A DNA stretch of 64,000 nucleotides, from positions 2,235,001-2,299,000 of the forward strand of contig NZ_PCOC01000001.1 in NCBI RefSeq assembly GCF_002975205.1, written 5' to 3'. The notes under the pieces are model-generated. The model did not search any database. It saw only the letters and a list, made by a program, of their open reading frames with translations, and was not told the DNA's origin. The position numbers and the translations under genes are program-made. Source of the DNA: Ochrobactrum vermis (GTDB lineage Bacteria; Pseudomonadota; Alphaproteobacteria; Rhizobiales; Rhizobiaceae). The first letter of the stretch is position 1; each line of letters begins with the position of its first letter. Positions 26,060 to 33,402 of this stretch are shown here, piece after piece.

Positions 26060-26914
26060 ATGAAAAGACTTCTCGCCTCCACGGCCCTTGCCGCGCTGAT
26101 CGCCCTGCCCGCTTTCGCTCAGGATGGATCACCAATTTTCTCCGACGAGAAACAGGAAAGACCGGTCGCCAGCGAGAACGGATATTTCGTGGCATCGCCC
26201 GGCCAGCTTCTGGTGTCGGGCTTTGTCGGACAGGCAGTTTATAACGGCCCTTCCAACGATGCGGCCAATATCGGCACGGTCAATGACATGATGCTCGGTG
26301 CTGATGGCAGCCCGCAGGCGGTCGTCATCGGCGTCGGCGGTTTTCTCGGTGTCGGGGAAAAGAATGTCGCAATCGGTTTCGACCATCTGTCATGGGTGGT
26401 TCGCGATAACGGCAAGCGCTGGCTGATCGTGGATGCCACCAAGGAACAGCTTGAAAAAGCACCCGCATTTGATCGCAGCGCAGCTTTCGAAGCGGATGGC
26501 GCGCCACGTACAGAACCTCCAGCCGCCGATAAGACGATCACCACCCAGAAGGCCGACAGGGTCATGCCTGAAGGCATGAAGCCTGTTCCCTCCGAGGGGC
26601 TAAGCGCGGACAAGCTGATCGGCGCAACCGTTTTCGGCGCAGATGAAACGAAGATCGGAACAGTGGGCGACGTCCTGATGTCCGCCGACGGACAGACCGA
26701 GGCATTCGTCGTCGATGTGGGCGGTTTCCTTGGCATCAACTCCAAACCCGTCGCCGTTTCCATCGCCAATCTCGACGTTGCCTCCGGCAAGGACGACAAG
26801 GTGAACGTCTTCACGCAATTCACCAAGGAACAGTTGCAGGCGCAGCCCGCCTATTCGGACGCAGCCTATAAGAAGGACCCGGAAGGCACGATCCTTCACG
26901 GCGAAGCGGAGTGA
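26060..26914 (+). CDS. Exported protein with two PRC-barrel domains
   Basis: This 284-residue protein has a signal peptide (KRLLASTALAALIALPAFAQ, about 2-21) and two PRC-barrel-like domains (about 50-130 and 180-275). Each carries the I/VGxVxDxLMxxDGxxxAxVxxVGGFLG pattern: NIGTVNDMMLGADGSPQAVV and, in the second, KIGTVGDVLMSADGQTEAFV. Both continue with VGGFLG. Such periplasmic PRC-barrel proteins are frequent in general stress regulons of Rhizobiales; their molecular role is unknown. The EcfG promoter at 25968 supports stress control. Confidence 0.85.
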   Translation: MKRLLASTALAALIALPAFAQDGSPIFSDEKQERPVASENGYFVASPGQLLVSGFVGQAVYNGPSNDAANIGTVNDMMLGADGSPQAVVIGVGGFLGVGEKNVAIGFDHLSWVVRDNGKRWLIVDATKEQLEKAPAFDRSAAFEADGAPRTEPPAADKTITTQKADRVMPEGMKPVPSEGLSADKLIGATVFGADETKIGTVGDVLMSADGQTEAFVVDVGGFLGINSKPVAVSIANLDVASGKDDKVNVFTQFTKEQLQAQPAYSDAAYKKDPEGTILHGEAE

Positions 26915-27024
26915 CACTTCACGATATTTGCGGAAGCGTCCTCAATGGCGCTTCCGCATCTTTTCGTCATTTACCATGACTTGCAACAACCGGCTGGTGT
27001 TGTTGCCGCTGATGGCTTTGCGTG

Positions 27025-27049
27025 CAACCATTAAGCCAGCCGCACGTTA
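27025..27049 (+). promoter_or_regulatory. Weak EcfG-like promoter before the DUF883 gene
   Basis: GCAAC (27025-27029), 16 nt, CGTT (27046-27049). The -35 has one mismatch to GGAAC. Position and spacing fit, but this is less certain than the other sites. Confidence 0.4.
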
Positions 27050-27086
27050 TCCGAACGATAACCGGAGAATGAACAGGAGAGCTGAT

Positions 27087-27440
27087 ATGGCGCGTGCATC
27101 CGCGAAAACGAGCAAGATCGAAGAAAAGATCGAGGAAGCGCTGACCGATGCCAGCACGGAAGACCTTCAGGCTCAGGTCGAGCAGTTGAAGGAAGACATC
27201 GCTGCCATTGCGGCAACACTTGCCAATCTCGGTTCGCAGACCGTCCGCGACGCAAAACGCGGTGCCAAGGAAACCTACAAGAGCGCCTATGTTCAGGGCG
27301 AAGACGTCATCGATGATCTGCGCAACAAGGCGCAGGATGTTGAAGCTCAGCTGACGGCAACGGTGCGCGAACGTCCGATAGCCTCGCTCGCCACTGCACT
27401 CGGCGTCGGCTATCTGCTGGCCCTGCTCTCGCGCCGCTGA
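27087..27440 (+). CDS. DUF883 (ElaB/YqjD-like) membrane-anchored protein
   Basis: This 117-residue protein begins MARASAKTSKIEEKIEEAL and has an N-terminal coiled coil (about 10-55). A central charged region follows, and the C-terminal anchor RERPIASLATALGVGYLLAL ends in LSRR. This is the layout of ElaB/YqjD, stationary-phase proteins that can hold ribosomes at the membrane. ATG 27087 has AGGAGA upstream. The next gene follows after 8 nt, giving a yqjD-yqjE-like pair. A weak EcfG-type promoter lies 37 nt upstream. Confidence 0.85.
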   Translation: MARASAKTSKIEEKIEEALTDASTEDLQAQVEQLKEDIAAIAATLANLGSQTVRDAKRGAKETYKSAYVQGEDVIDDLRNKAQDVEAQLTATVRERPIASLATALGVGYLLALLSRR

Positions 27441-27448
27441 GGCGTGCC

Positions 27449-27889
27449 ATGCTGAAAGCTCTCATGCCCCTATTGTCTGCGCTGGCAGGCGAGGAACTGA
27501 AATTCGTCGCCGGGCAAACGAAACGCGCGGCGATTTTCGGCACAGCAATCGCCATCTTCGCCATCATTGCGATCACCTTCTTCTGTGTCGCCGCCTTTCT
27601 GGCGCTGGCGCAGAACTATGGAGGCCCGCTGGCAGCGCTCATTCTCGCTGCATTGTCGCTGATCGTGGCGCTGCTCATTCTCGCCGTTCTGAAAATTCAG
27701 GCGGTGTCAGAAGCCAGGAAGCGCAAGCAGAAACTCGAGGCGGACAAGTCGGCAATGATGGCAACGGCAGTAATCGCAACCGTGCCTGCCATTCTCAAGC
27801 GTCCCATACTTGCTGCCGCCCTGCCGCTTGCCGGAATCGCACTGGTCTCGCTGCTTTCAGATAAGAAGAAGCGTCCTCCGCAGAGCTGA
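27449..27889 (+). CDS. YqjE-like / phage holin superfamily membrane protein
   Basis: This 146-residue protein has three to four hydrophobic segments (about 28-52: AAIFGTAIAIFAIIAITFFC; 58-82; and 120-137 LAAALPLAGIALVSLL) and a basic tail KKKRPPQS. It fits the 'phage holin family' (YqjE-like) proteins that often follow DUF883 genes; despite the name this is not a phage gene. It is co-transcribed with the DUF883 gene and followed by a terminator. Function is unknown, perhaps in membrane stress. Confidence 0.78.
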   Translation: MLKALMPLLSALAGEELKFVAGQTKRAAIFGTAIAIFAIIAITFFCVAAFLALAQNYGGPLAALILAALSLIVALLILAVLKIQAVSEARKRKQKLEADKSAMMATAVIATVPAILKRPILAAALPLAGIALVSLLSDKKKRPPQS

Positions 27890-27908
27890 AACGCTTCACA
27901 GAGTTTAA

Positions 27909-27936
27909 AGACGCCGGCCGTTATTGGTCGGCGTTT
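27909..27936 (+). terminator. Intrinsic terminator after the DUF883 pair
   Basis: The stem ACGCCGGCC / GGTCGGCGT has a short loop and is followed by TTTCTTTCC. Confidence 0.8.
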
Positions 27937-27957
27937 TCTTTCCAGCGACCGATTTGG

Positions 27958-29391
27958 CTATTTACCGACAGGCGCATCGCCCTCTTCGGCCAGCGACGAC
28001 AGGCGAACAATCACCTTGGTTCCTGCACCGTCATCGGTCTTGCAGTAAACTGGCTTTTCGCCGAACTGCATGCAAAGCTGTTCGATAACCAGCGTGCCAA
28101 GACCGTTCTTTTCGCCGGATTTCTGCTGGTCCTTGTCAAAGCCCACACCATCGTCTTCCACAACCAGCACCGGGATAGCATCTTCGCCCGGCTTGAGGCT
28201 GATCCGGATATGCCCTTCCGGACGGCCCTTGAATGCGTGCTTGATGGCGTTGGTGACGAGCTCGCCCAGTATGATACCGATTGTCGTCACATCGCGCGCC
28301 TTCAGATCAAGCGGTGCGAAATCGGTCGAGAATTCGATCTTGCGGTCCTGACCGATGGCGTTTCGGATATCGTTGATAACGGTGCCAAGAAAATCGTCGA
28401 CCCGCGCTGATTCCATATCCTCGCCCAGACGCAGGCGCCGGTGCGCCGTCGACACGGTCTGGACGCGGTCGCGGGCAGCAGCAAGCGCGGCGCGGGCATC
28501 CTCGCTGCGCGTCTGCCGCATCTGGAGGCCAAGCAAGGATGAAACCGTTGCGAGCGAATTGCCGATGCGGTGATTGGTGTCCTGCAGCAAAAGCTCGACC
28601 CGCTGGCGCTCCCGTTCGGCAATGCGGCGCTCCTGCTCAAGCTCGGCAGTGCGTTCCTGCACCCGCTGTTCCAGCAACTGCTTTTCGGAACGCAGCACCG
28701 TCTGCCCCTCGAACATGGAGCGCGCATAACGCTGAACGCGGGTGAACAGCAAAAGCGCCAGCATGGCGGCCGAAGCCAGCGCCACAATCGACGTCGCCGT
28801 CATCCAGTAGCGCATGCGATTGATCCGCTTGTTGCGCTCGAGAAGTTGCTGTTCTTCCGCATCGATGAATTGTGTGACCGTATTGGCAAGCTGATCCATC
28901 AGCACCTTGCCCTCGTCACCGCGCACTTTTTCAACCGCCGCCGCCACATCACCCGACTGGGCAAGATTGACTGTCTGGCGCACATCTTCCTGTTCGCGTT
29001 CGACCAGCGCACGTATCTGCTTGACCCGCGCATCCTGCAGCGGGTTCTGGTCCGTCAGGGCTTCAAGATCGGCCAGCGTCTTGTCGACACTCAGGATCGT
29101 ATTGCGATAGAGATCAAGATAAGTCTCGTCGAGCGTCAGAAGATAGCCGCGACGGCTCATCTCGATATTGCTGGCAAGGCGGGCCACCTTGTCGACCTGC
29201 TGGCGCAACGCATAATTGCGGGAAATATCAACCACCTGATGGTTGACGCTGGACGACAGAAACAGCGTCATGATCGCCGATAACAGCACAAGGCCGAGCG
29301 ACACGATAACCGCAACCGGCTTCGATGACGATTGAAGCAGTTTTTGCAACAAGGCTGATGGCAAGGACGCAACCCACAAACAAACGATCAC
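27958..29391 (-). CDS. CHASE3 sensor histidine kinase (HisKA_2 type), probable GSR input kinase
   Basis: This membrane sensor kinase has 477 residues. The first helix is at about 26-46 (AVIVSLGLVLLSAIMTLFLS). An extracytoplasmic CHASE3-type helical domain spans about 50-190 (RNYALRQQVDKVARLASNIE, SRRGYLLTLDETYLDLY). The second helix at about 200-220 is followed by a coiled coil. The HisKA_2 box is DTNHRIGNSLATVSSLLGLQ (about 275-294), with the phosphorylatable histidine, and the ATPase domain has LGELVTNAIKHAF and VVEDDGVGFDKD. HisKA_2 and HWE kinases typically phosphorylate PhyR, and it sits downstream of ecfG, so it is probably the cognate stress sensor. Confidence 0.88.
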   Translation of the reverse strand: MIVCLWVASLPSALLQKLLQSSSKPVAVIVSLGLVLLSAIMTLFLSSSVNHQVVDISRNYALRQQVDKVARLASNIEMSRRGYLLTLDETYLDLYRNTILSVDKTLADLEALTDQNPLQDARVKQIRALVEREQEDVRQTVNLAQSGDVAAAVEKVRGDEGKVLMDQLANTVTQFIDAEEQQLLERNKRINRMRYWMTATSIVALASAAMLALLLFTRVQRYARSMFEGQTVLRSEKQLLEQRVQERTAELEQERRIAERERQRVELLLQDTNHRIGNSLATVSSLLGLQMRQTRSEDARAALAAARDRVQTVSTAHRRLRLGEDMESARVDDFLGTVINDIRNAIGQDRKIEFSTDFAPLDLKARDVTTIGIILGELVTNAIKHAFKGRPEGHIRISLKPGEDAIPVLVVEDDGVGFDKDQQKSGEKNGLGTLVIEQLCMQFGEKPVYCKTDDGAGTKVIVRLSSLAEEGDAPVGK

Positions 29392-29487
29392 TTTGCCGAC
29401 AAGAAATATCAGCAGGCGCTAACCTACAAGTGACTGGAGATAAAAAGCAATCGTTGCGGGCAAAAACACGCGTTGGATTGAGACGTT

Positions 29488-29580
29488 AGAGCATGCCTTC
29501 CGAAAGTGCTGCCGGTTTCGAAATGAAAACATGCGTAAAAAGAGCAACTCCAATGATTCGGCAAAACAGCAAATGCTCTC
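29488..29580. repeat. Dispersed palindromic repeat downstream of ecfG
   Basis: AGAGCATG...CATGCG and AGAGCAACTCCAATGATTCG make up a 93-nt element whose ends AGAGCAT (29488) and ATGCTCT (29573) pair. The AGAGCA-N-TTC/CTCC-GATT pattern recurs at 13593, 36449 and 54803. Confidence 0.7.
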
Positions 29581-29629
29581 GTAACATAAGCCCCCTCCCC
29601 ACCGGGAAGAGGGCAAAATCCATCATGCA

Positions 29630-30202
29630 CTATGCAAAGCTTCTCAAGGTTGCCCGCGATGAATCGGCGTCCGGGCCGTAATCGCTTTCGCCTTCGATCT
29701 TGAGGATTTCCTGCAAGCGCGTACGGGCACGGCTGACACGGCTCTTGATCGTCCCAACGGCACAGCCACAGATTTCCGCAGCTTCCTCATAAGCAAAACC
29801 CGAAGCCCCGATCAGAATGATCGCTTCGCGTTGATCATCAGGCAATTGCTCCAGTGCCGCTCGGAAATCCTGCAGATCGAGCGAGCCATATTGCGAGGGA
29901 TGCACGGCAAGCTGTTCGCTGAACACGCCATCCGTATCCTGGATCTCGCGACCGCGCTTGCGCATCTGCGTGTAAAACTCGTTACGCAGGATGGTAAAGA
30001 GCCAAGCCTTCATATTCGTCCCCATTTCAAAGGACTCCTGCTTGGCCCATGCTTTCATAATCGTATCTTGAACGAGATCATCCGCCTTGTCATGCTGGCC
30101 TATAAGCGACACCGCAAAGGCGCGCAAGCTCGACAGCGATGACAGGAGCTCTCGCTTGAACTGTGCATTACTCTCAACCGACGGACCGGGTGCTGTGTTC
30201 AC
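29630..30202 (-). CDS. ecfG: General stress response sigma factor EcfG (RpoE1)
   Basis: EcfG is an extracytoplasmic-function sigma factor (ECF15) that directs the alphaproteobacterial general stress response. The 190-residue protein has sigma region 2 (about 15-85: GQHDKADDLVQDTIMKAWAK, NMKAWLFTILRNEFYTQMRK) and region 4 (about 115-165: LPDDQREAIILIGASGFAYE, VGTIKSRVSRARTRLQ). I chose GTG 30202 because AGGAGAGTATGC precedes it. It overlaps the end of nepR by 29 nt, which suggests translational coupling. NepR holds it inactive until phosphorylated PhyR captures NepR. Confidence 0.93.
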   Translation of the reverse strand: MNTAPGPSVESNAQFKRELLSSLSSLRAFAVSLIGQHDKADDLVQDTIMKAWAKQESFEMGTNMKAWLFTILRNEFYTQMRKRGREIQDTDGVFSEQLAVHPSQYGSLDLQDFRAALEQLPDDQREAIILIGASGFAYEEAAEICGCAVGTIKSRVSRARTRLQEILKIEGESDYGPDADSSRATLRSFA

Positions 30203-30401
30203 GCATACTCTCCTGTTCAGCCTGATCGAGTTTTTCGAGAAGATCAAGGAAGCGATCCGGAATCGTCTCATCCTGTATCGAGGTGTACAGTGCCTTTAAT
30301 TTCAATCCGACTTCACAATTTGGTCCTAATATATCCTTCTGAACGCGGCGAGGCGACCTGACCCCGGCTCCGTTCATGTGAAGGTTTTCTTTTTCTGCCA
30401 T
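30174..30401 (-). CDS. nepR: Anti-sigma factor NepR
   Basis: NepR is a small anti-sigma factor that sequesters EcfG and is itself sequestered by phosphorylated PhyR. The 75-residue protein has the conserved core DILGPNCEVGLKLKALYTSI (about 23-42) and TIPDRFLDLLEKLDQAE (about 46-62). These are the two helices that bind both partners. It is first of the nepR-ecfG operon, divergent from phyR, exactly as in Brucella and other Rhizobiales. Confidence 0.93.
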   Translation of the reverse strand: MAEKENLHMNGAGVRSPRRVQKDILGPNCEVGLKLKALYTSIQDETIPDRFLDLLEKLDQAEQESMREHSTRSVG

Positions 30402-30462
30402 ATCTTGATCGTTCCGGGCTGATTGCCCTACCCTATTAATCTAAGCCCCTGCTTGTCCGAGA

Positions 30463-30487
30463 AATGCACGGGCTACCAAAAAGTTCC
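30463..30487 (-). promoter_or_regulatory. EcfG-like promoter for nepR-ecfG
   Basis: On the minus strand GGAAC (30483-30487), 16 nt, then CATT (30463-30466), one base off CGTT. It would give positive feedback on nepR-ecfG, as known in relatives. The -10 mismatch makes it weaker than the phyR promoter. Confidence 0.55.
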
Positions 30488-30507
30488 CTAATACACCTCC
30501 CAATCTC

Positions 30508-30532
30508 GGAACTTTTTTCAAAGCGCCCCGTT
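30508..30532 (+). promoter_or_regulatory. EcfG promoter for phyR
   Basis: -35 GGAAC (30508-30512), 16-nt spacer, -10 CGTT (30529-30532), about 107 nt before the phyR ATG. It matches the consensus fully. Confidence 0.85.
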
Positions 30533-30639
30533 ATGTGTACCATAATGCTGCGCTCAAAGCATCGGTGGGAGGGCCGTAAAACCTTGTCCGCCAATGTGCA
30601 TTTAATGAACGAAAGCGGCAGTTGAGGAGTTCCAATACC

Positions 30640-31434
30640 ATGACGTTATCGACGCGTATCGCGCCGCACCTTCCCTATCTCCGTCGTTTCTCCCGTGCTC
30701 TTACCGGCTCCCAGGCTTCCGGCGACGCCTATGTTGCGGCTGCCCTTGAAGCCCTGATTGCCGATGTGAGCATTTTTCCGCGTGCTTCGTCCGACCGGAT
30801 CGGCCTCTATCGCCTTTTCTGCGATCTTTATAAGACCGCCTCGGTTCGCATGCCGGAGCCGACATCGGAGTTTGCATGGGAACAGCAGGCGGCAAGAAAT
30901 CTTTCCCATATCGCCCCGCTGCCCCGACAGGCGTTCCTGCTGGTGGCTGTGGAAGGTTTCTCCGACAAGGAAGCAGCCGAAGTTCTCGAGCTGGACGATG
31001 CCGAACTGAGCCGCATCCTGTCGGCTGCATCGACCGAAATTTCGCGTCAGGTGGCAACGCGCATCATGATCATCGAAGACGAACCGCTGATCGCGATGGA
31101 TATCGAGCAGATGGTGGAAAGCCTTGGCCACGAAGTCGTTGGCATCGCGCGCACCAAGGACGAGGCGCTGGCGCTTTATAATCAGGAAAAGCCGCGCATG
31201 GTGCTGGCCGATATTCAGCTTGCTGACGGAAGCTCGGGCATCGATGCTGTGAATGAAATTCTGCAGAACGATACGATTCCTGTCATTTTCATCACCGCTT
31301 TTCCGGAACGCCTGCTGACAGGCGAACGCCCGGAACCAACCTTCCTCGTCACCAAGCCGTTCAATCCGGATATGGTGAAAGCACTGATCAGCCAGGCGCT
31401 CTTTTTCGAAGAAGCCTCGCAGGTCGCAGCCTAG
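30640..31434 (+). CDS. phyR: General stress response regulator PhyR
   Basis: PhyR is an anti-anti-sigma factor. The 264-residue protein has an EcfG-mimicking sigma-like domain at the N-terminus (about 1-135: LPYLRRFSRALTGSQASGDA; LPRQAFLLVAVEGFSDKEAA) and a C-terminal receiver domain (about 140-258: RIMIIEDEPLIAMDIEQMV). The phosphoacceptor aspartate is in MVLADIQLADGSSG (about 190) and the conserved lysine in VTKPFNPDMV. When phosphorylated it binds NepR and frees EcfG. ATG 30640 follows GAGGAG. It has its own EcfG promoter. Confidence 0.95.
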   Translation: MTLSTRIAPHLPYLRRFSRALTGSQASGDAYVAAALEALIADVSIFPRASSDRIGLYRLFCDLYKTASVRMPEPTSEFAWEQQAARNLSHIAPLPRQAFLLVAVEGFSDKEAAEVLELDDAELSRILSAASTEISRQVATRIMIIEDEPLIAMDIEQMVESLGHEVVGIARTKDEALALYNQEKPRMVLADIQLADGSSGIDAVNEILQNDTIPVIFITAFPERLLTGERPEPTFLVTKPFNPDMVKALISQALFFEEASQVAA

Positions 31435-31462
31435 CCCGGTGTCAGTGTGCCCCGGCATCACC

Positions 31463-31503
31463 CACCAAAGTCCCGAAAGAGAGTACCTTTCGGGACTTTG
31501 GTG
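31463..31503. terminator. Large perfect hairpin after phyR
   Basis: CACCAAAGTCCCGAAAG (31463-31479) and CTTTCGGGACTTTGGTG (31487-31503) form a 17-bp perfect stem with a 7-nt loop. There is no T run directly after it, so it may end or stabilise the phyR transcript rather than be a classical terminator. Confidence 0.7.
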
Positions 31504-31596
31504 CATTGGGGTTTTCAAAGTCCGTTCAAGACACGCAGCCTTACATCCTGTCATGAGTATTTAGAGTTGTGAGCGCCTTAATTTTCCCGGAACTAC

Positions 31597-31622
31597 GGAA
31601 CCAAGTCGTCTTCGATGTCGTT
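31597..31622 (+). promoter_or_regulatory. EcfG promoter for the DUF1328 gene
   Basis: -35 GGAAC (31597-31601), 17-nt spacer, -10 CGTT (31619-31622), 31 nt before the ATG at 31654. Another GGAAC lies 8 nt upstream (31589) without a matching -10. Confidence 0.82.
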
Positions 31623-31653
31623 TCTCCTGCACACAATAAGAAGGAGACCGGAC

Positions 31654-31818
31654 ATGCTTTATTATGCGCTCGTATTTCTTGTGGTGGCACTCGTGGCAGG
31701 TGCGCTCGGTTTCGGCGGCATCGCTGGTGCCTCAGCCGGTATAGCGCAGATTCTGTTCTTCGTATTCCTTGCGCTGCTCGTCGTTTCGCTCATCGCTTCG
31801 GCGATCCGCAAGGCATAG
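31654..31818 (+). CDS. DUF1328 small membrane protein
   Basis: This 54-residue, two-helix membrane protein begins [20 protein letters not shown] and has [20 protein letters not shown] and a basic end IRKA. It matches the DUF1328 (PF07043) family, which is stress-induced in several proteobacteria and has no known molecular function. ATG 31654 follows AAGGAGA. The perfect EcfG promoter just upstream places it in the general stress regulon. A hairpin terminator follows at 31888. Confidence 0.9.
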   Translation: MLYYALVFLVVALVAGALGFGGIAGASAGIAQILFFVFLALLVVSLIASAIRKA

Positions 31819-31887
31819 CAGGTATTAAATTAAAGGCTGTTTTTGACCTGAAGATATATCAGCCTATATTGCTGCTTATTGACATGG

Positions 31888-31911
31888 CCGCCGCATCCTA
31901 TCATGCGGCGG
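31888..31911 (+). terminator. Hairpin after the DUF1328 gene
   Basis: The 9-bp stem CCGCCGCAT / ATGCGGCGG has a CCTATC loop and is followed by TTTACC. Confidence 0.7.
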
Positions 31912-32065
31912 TTTACCGGTTCCAAAATCCGGGCCAGTTCAAGGATCAAAAAGATCGCTCGACCGTGACCCGCCGAACAGTCGATGAAATGGACGTTATG
32001 GCACGCAAATTTCCGTTCAGTATTCCCGGAGTTTTTGCCGTTTTGCCAATGGGCGATCTAGATAT

Positions 32066-32125
32066 TTGTTTCGTCGCATTCTGCTACGCAAAACCGCTTC
32101 GCACTTTTACTGGAACTGCTCTGAG
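32066..32125 (-). repeat. Dispersed repeat, inverted orientation, before the HWE kinase
   Basis: Read on the minus strand it is AGAGCAGTTCCAGTAAAAGT then GCGAAGCGGTTTTGCG. This is nearly the same as the copies at 38803 and 58018. Confidence 0.8.
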
Positions 32126-32152
32126 TTCAGTTGCGGGACAATCGGGGCAAAT

Positions 32153-33163
32153 ATGACCGCTGGCACAAAATTCACCCTACAGGAAACCGAACCCGACGCG
32201 GCCCGTCTGCGGGCGCTGTTGAGAGCAGTCCGCAACAGCAATGTCTGCGTGCTCTACCAAACGCCCGATCTGGTTTATTCGTGGGGCGAAAATATCCCCC
32301 TCTACTGGCAGGAAAAGTGGAAAGTCGGCGGAAACGACTGCGATTTCATCTTCTCCGCAGCCTTGCACAAGCTCGACGGCGCCAAGCGTGCGGCCCTGGA
32401 TACCGGTGAAGCGCAGAATGTGGAACTTGCCGTCAATGACGGCGACAAGCTGCGCTGGATCGAATTTCACATCGACTGCGATCGCGACGAGAACGGCAAT
32501 ATACTGGGACTCGTCACCACCGCTATTGAAATCAGCGAACTGAAACGACGCGAGCAGGTGTTGAAGACACTGTTGCGCGAGGTCAGCCACCGCTCCAAAA
32601 ATCTTCTCGCCATCGTGCAGAGCATCGCCAGCCAAACGGCGCGTTTCACCGATTCCATCGACGATTTCCTGCTGAAATTCCGCGGGCGCATCCAGTCCCT
32701 TTCCTATTCGCAGGATCTGGTGACCGATTCCAACTGGCGCGGCGCGCTGTTTCGCGATCTCGTGTATTCGCAGGTCGAGAAATACATCGACGTCAATGAC
32801 GAACGCCTGACCATTGAGGGCGACAATCCCTATCTTTTCCCCGGTGCCGCGTTGCATGTCGGCCTTGCGCTACATGAACTGGTGGTCAATGCGACCTCTT
32901 TCGGCGGTCTTTCGATACCCTATGGTCGGGTGAAGATTTCGGCGAAGGTTGCCCATGTGGCCAGCGGCGATGACAGGCTGGAATTCCACTGGGAAGAAAC
33001 CAATCCTGCAATGCCGGAGGTTTTTGAGCACGATCCGCGCTTTGGCAGTGCCGTGCTGCAGCGCATCGTTCCCGCCTCCGTCAACGGTCATGCCGATTAT
33101 CGCATCGACGGAACTGGCGCGGTTTATTCGCTCATCATTCCCACAGAGCAGTTTGACGCCTGA
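32153..33163 (+). CDS. PAS-HWE family histidine kinase (soluble)
   Basis: This 336-residue kinase has no membrane segment. A degenerate PAS-type sensor region spans residues 20-130 (SNVCVLYQTPDLVYSWGENI; LRWIEFHIDCDRDENGNILG). The HWE phosphotransfer box is LLREVSHRSKNLLAIVQSIA (about 142-161). The ATPase part has ALHELVVNATSFGGL with the conserved asparagine and FHWEETNP with the W-x-E of this family. HWE kinases feed PhyR in related species. Its position beside phyR suggests the same, perhaps as a positive or negative modulator. The ATG at 32153 fits the conserved start. The frame extends upstream into the repeat. Confidence 0.85.
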   Translation: MTAGTKFTLQETEPDAARLRALLRAVRNSNVCVLYQTPDLVYSWGENIPLYWQEKWKVGGNDCDFIFSAALHKLDGAKRAALDTGEAQNVELAVNDGDKLRWIEFHIDCDRDENGNILGLVTTAIEISELKRREQVLKTLLREVSHRSKNLLAIVQSIASQTARFTDSIDDFLLKFRGRIQSLSYSQDLVTDSNWRGALFRDLVYSQVEKYIDVNDERLTIEGDNPYLFPGAALHVGLALHELVVNATSFGGLSIPYGRVKISAKVAHVASGDDRLEFHWEETNPAMPEVFEHDPRFGSAVLQRIVPASVNGHADYRIDGTGAVYSLIIPTEQFDA

Positions 33164-33191
33164 TCAGGATCGATAACGCCCTCACCAGCCA

Positions 33192-33370
33192 CAAAAAAAG
33201 CCGCCATGGTCAGACCTGAGCCTGAACCACGGCGGCTTGCTCTGAATTTGCGGAACGCCAGCGGCATAACGTTTGACGTCAGCGCGGCATTCTCGCCGCT
33301 CGCCTCGTGCGGGGAGGTTGAGGCGAACTCTGAAGGTCGTGTTGTGGGGGCGGGGTCACGACCTTCATGC
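33192..33370 (-). ncRNA. Candidate stress-controlled small RNA (GsrN-like)
   Basis: About 180 nt of minus-strand sequence without a convincing ORF runs from a perfect EcfG promoter (33377-33401) to a strong intrinsic terminator. Hairpin 1 has an 11-bp stem (33331-33341 with 33357-33367) and the C-rich loop ACCCCGCCCCCACAA. Hairpin 2 (33301-33325) has stem CGCCTC/GAGGCG and loop AACCTCCCCGCAC, which contains an anti-Shine-Dalgarno CCTCCCC. A small stem GCGGC/GCCGC follows, then the terminator AAGCCGCC-TGGT/ACCA-GGCGGCTT plus seven T (stem and tail about 33193-33237). Caulobacter GsrN, an EcfG-controlled sRNA acting through a C-rich loop, has the same plan. The transcription start is estimated. 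Confidence 0.72.
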
Positions 33371-33376
33371 GCGCTT

Positions 33377-33401
33377 AACGTCACAGATGAAACTTGGTTC
33401 C
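33377..33401 (-). promoter_or_regulatory. EcfG promoter on the minus strand with no protein gene behind it
   Basis: On the minus strand GGAAC (33397-33401), 16-nt spacer, CGTT (33377-33380). This is a perfect consensus. It lies right after the mur stop codon and points away from mur into the small RNA candidate. Confidence 0.82.
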
Positions 33402-33402
33402 G

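Larger units (their letters stand above)
31819..32152. other. Gap between DUF1328 and HWE kinase genes
   Basis: It holds the DUF1328 terminator (31888-31911) and an inverted copy of the dispersed repeat (about 32066-32125) ending just before the kinase start. No gene is seen. Confidence 0.6.

Noticed and set aside
33250..33271. A GGAAC...CGTT pair on the plus strand as another EcfG promoter
   Set aside because: The spacer is only 13 nt, too short for this sigma factor.
33124..33384. 86-codon frame inside the sRNA region
   Set aside because: Composition is low-complexity, it overlaps the kinase gene end, and it has no Shine-Dalgarno; the hairpin-terminator structure is a better explanation.
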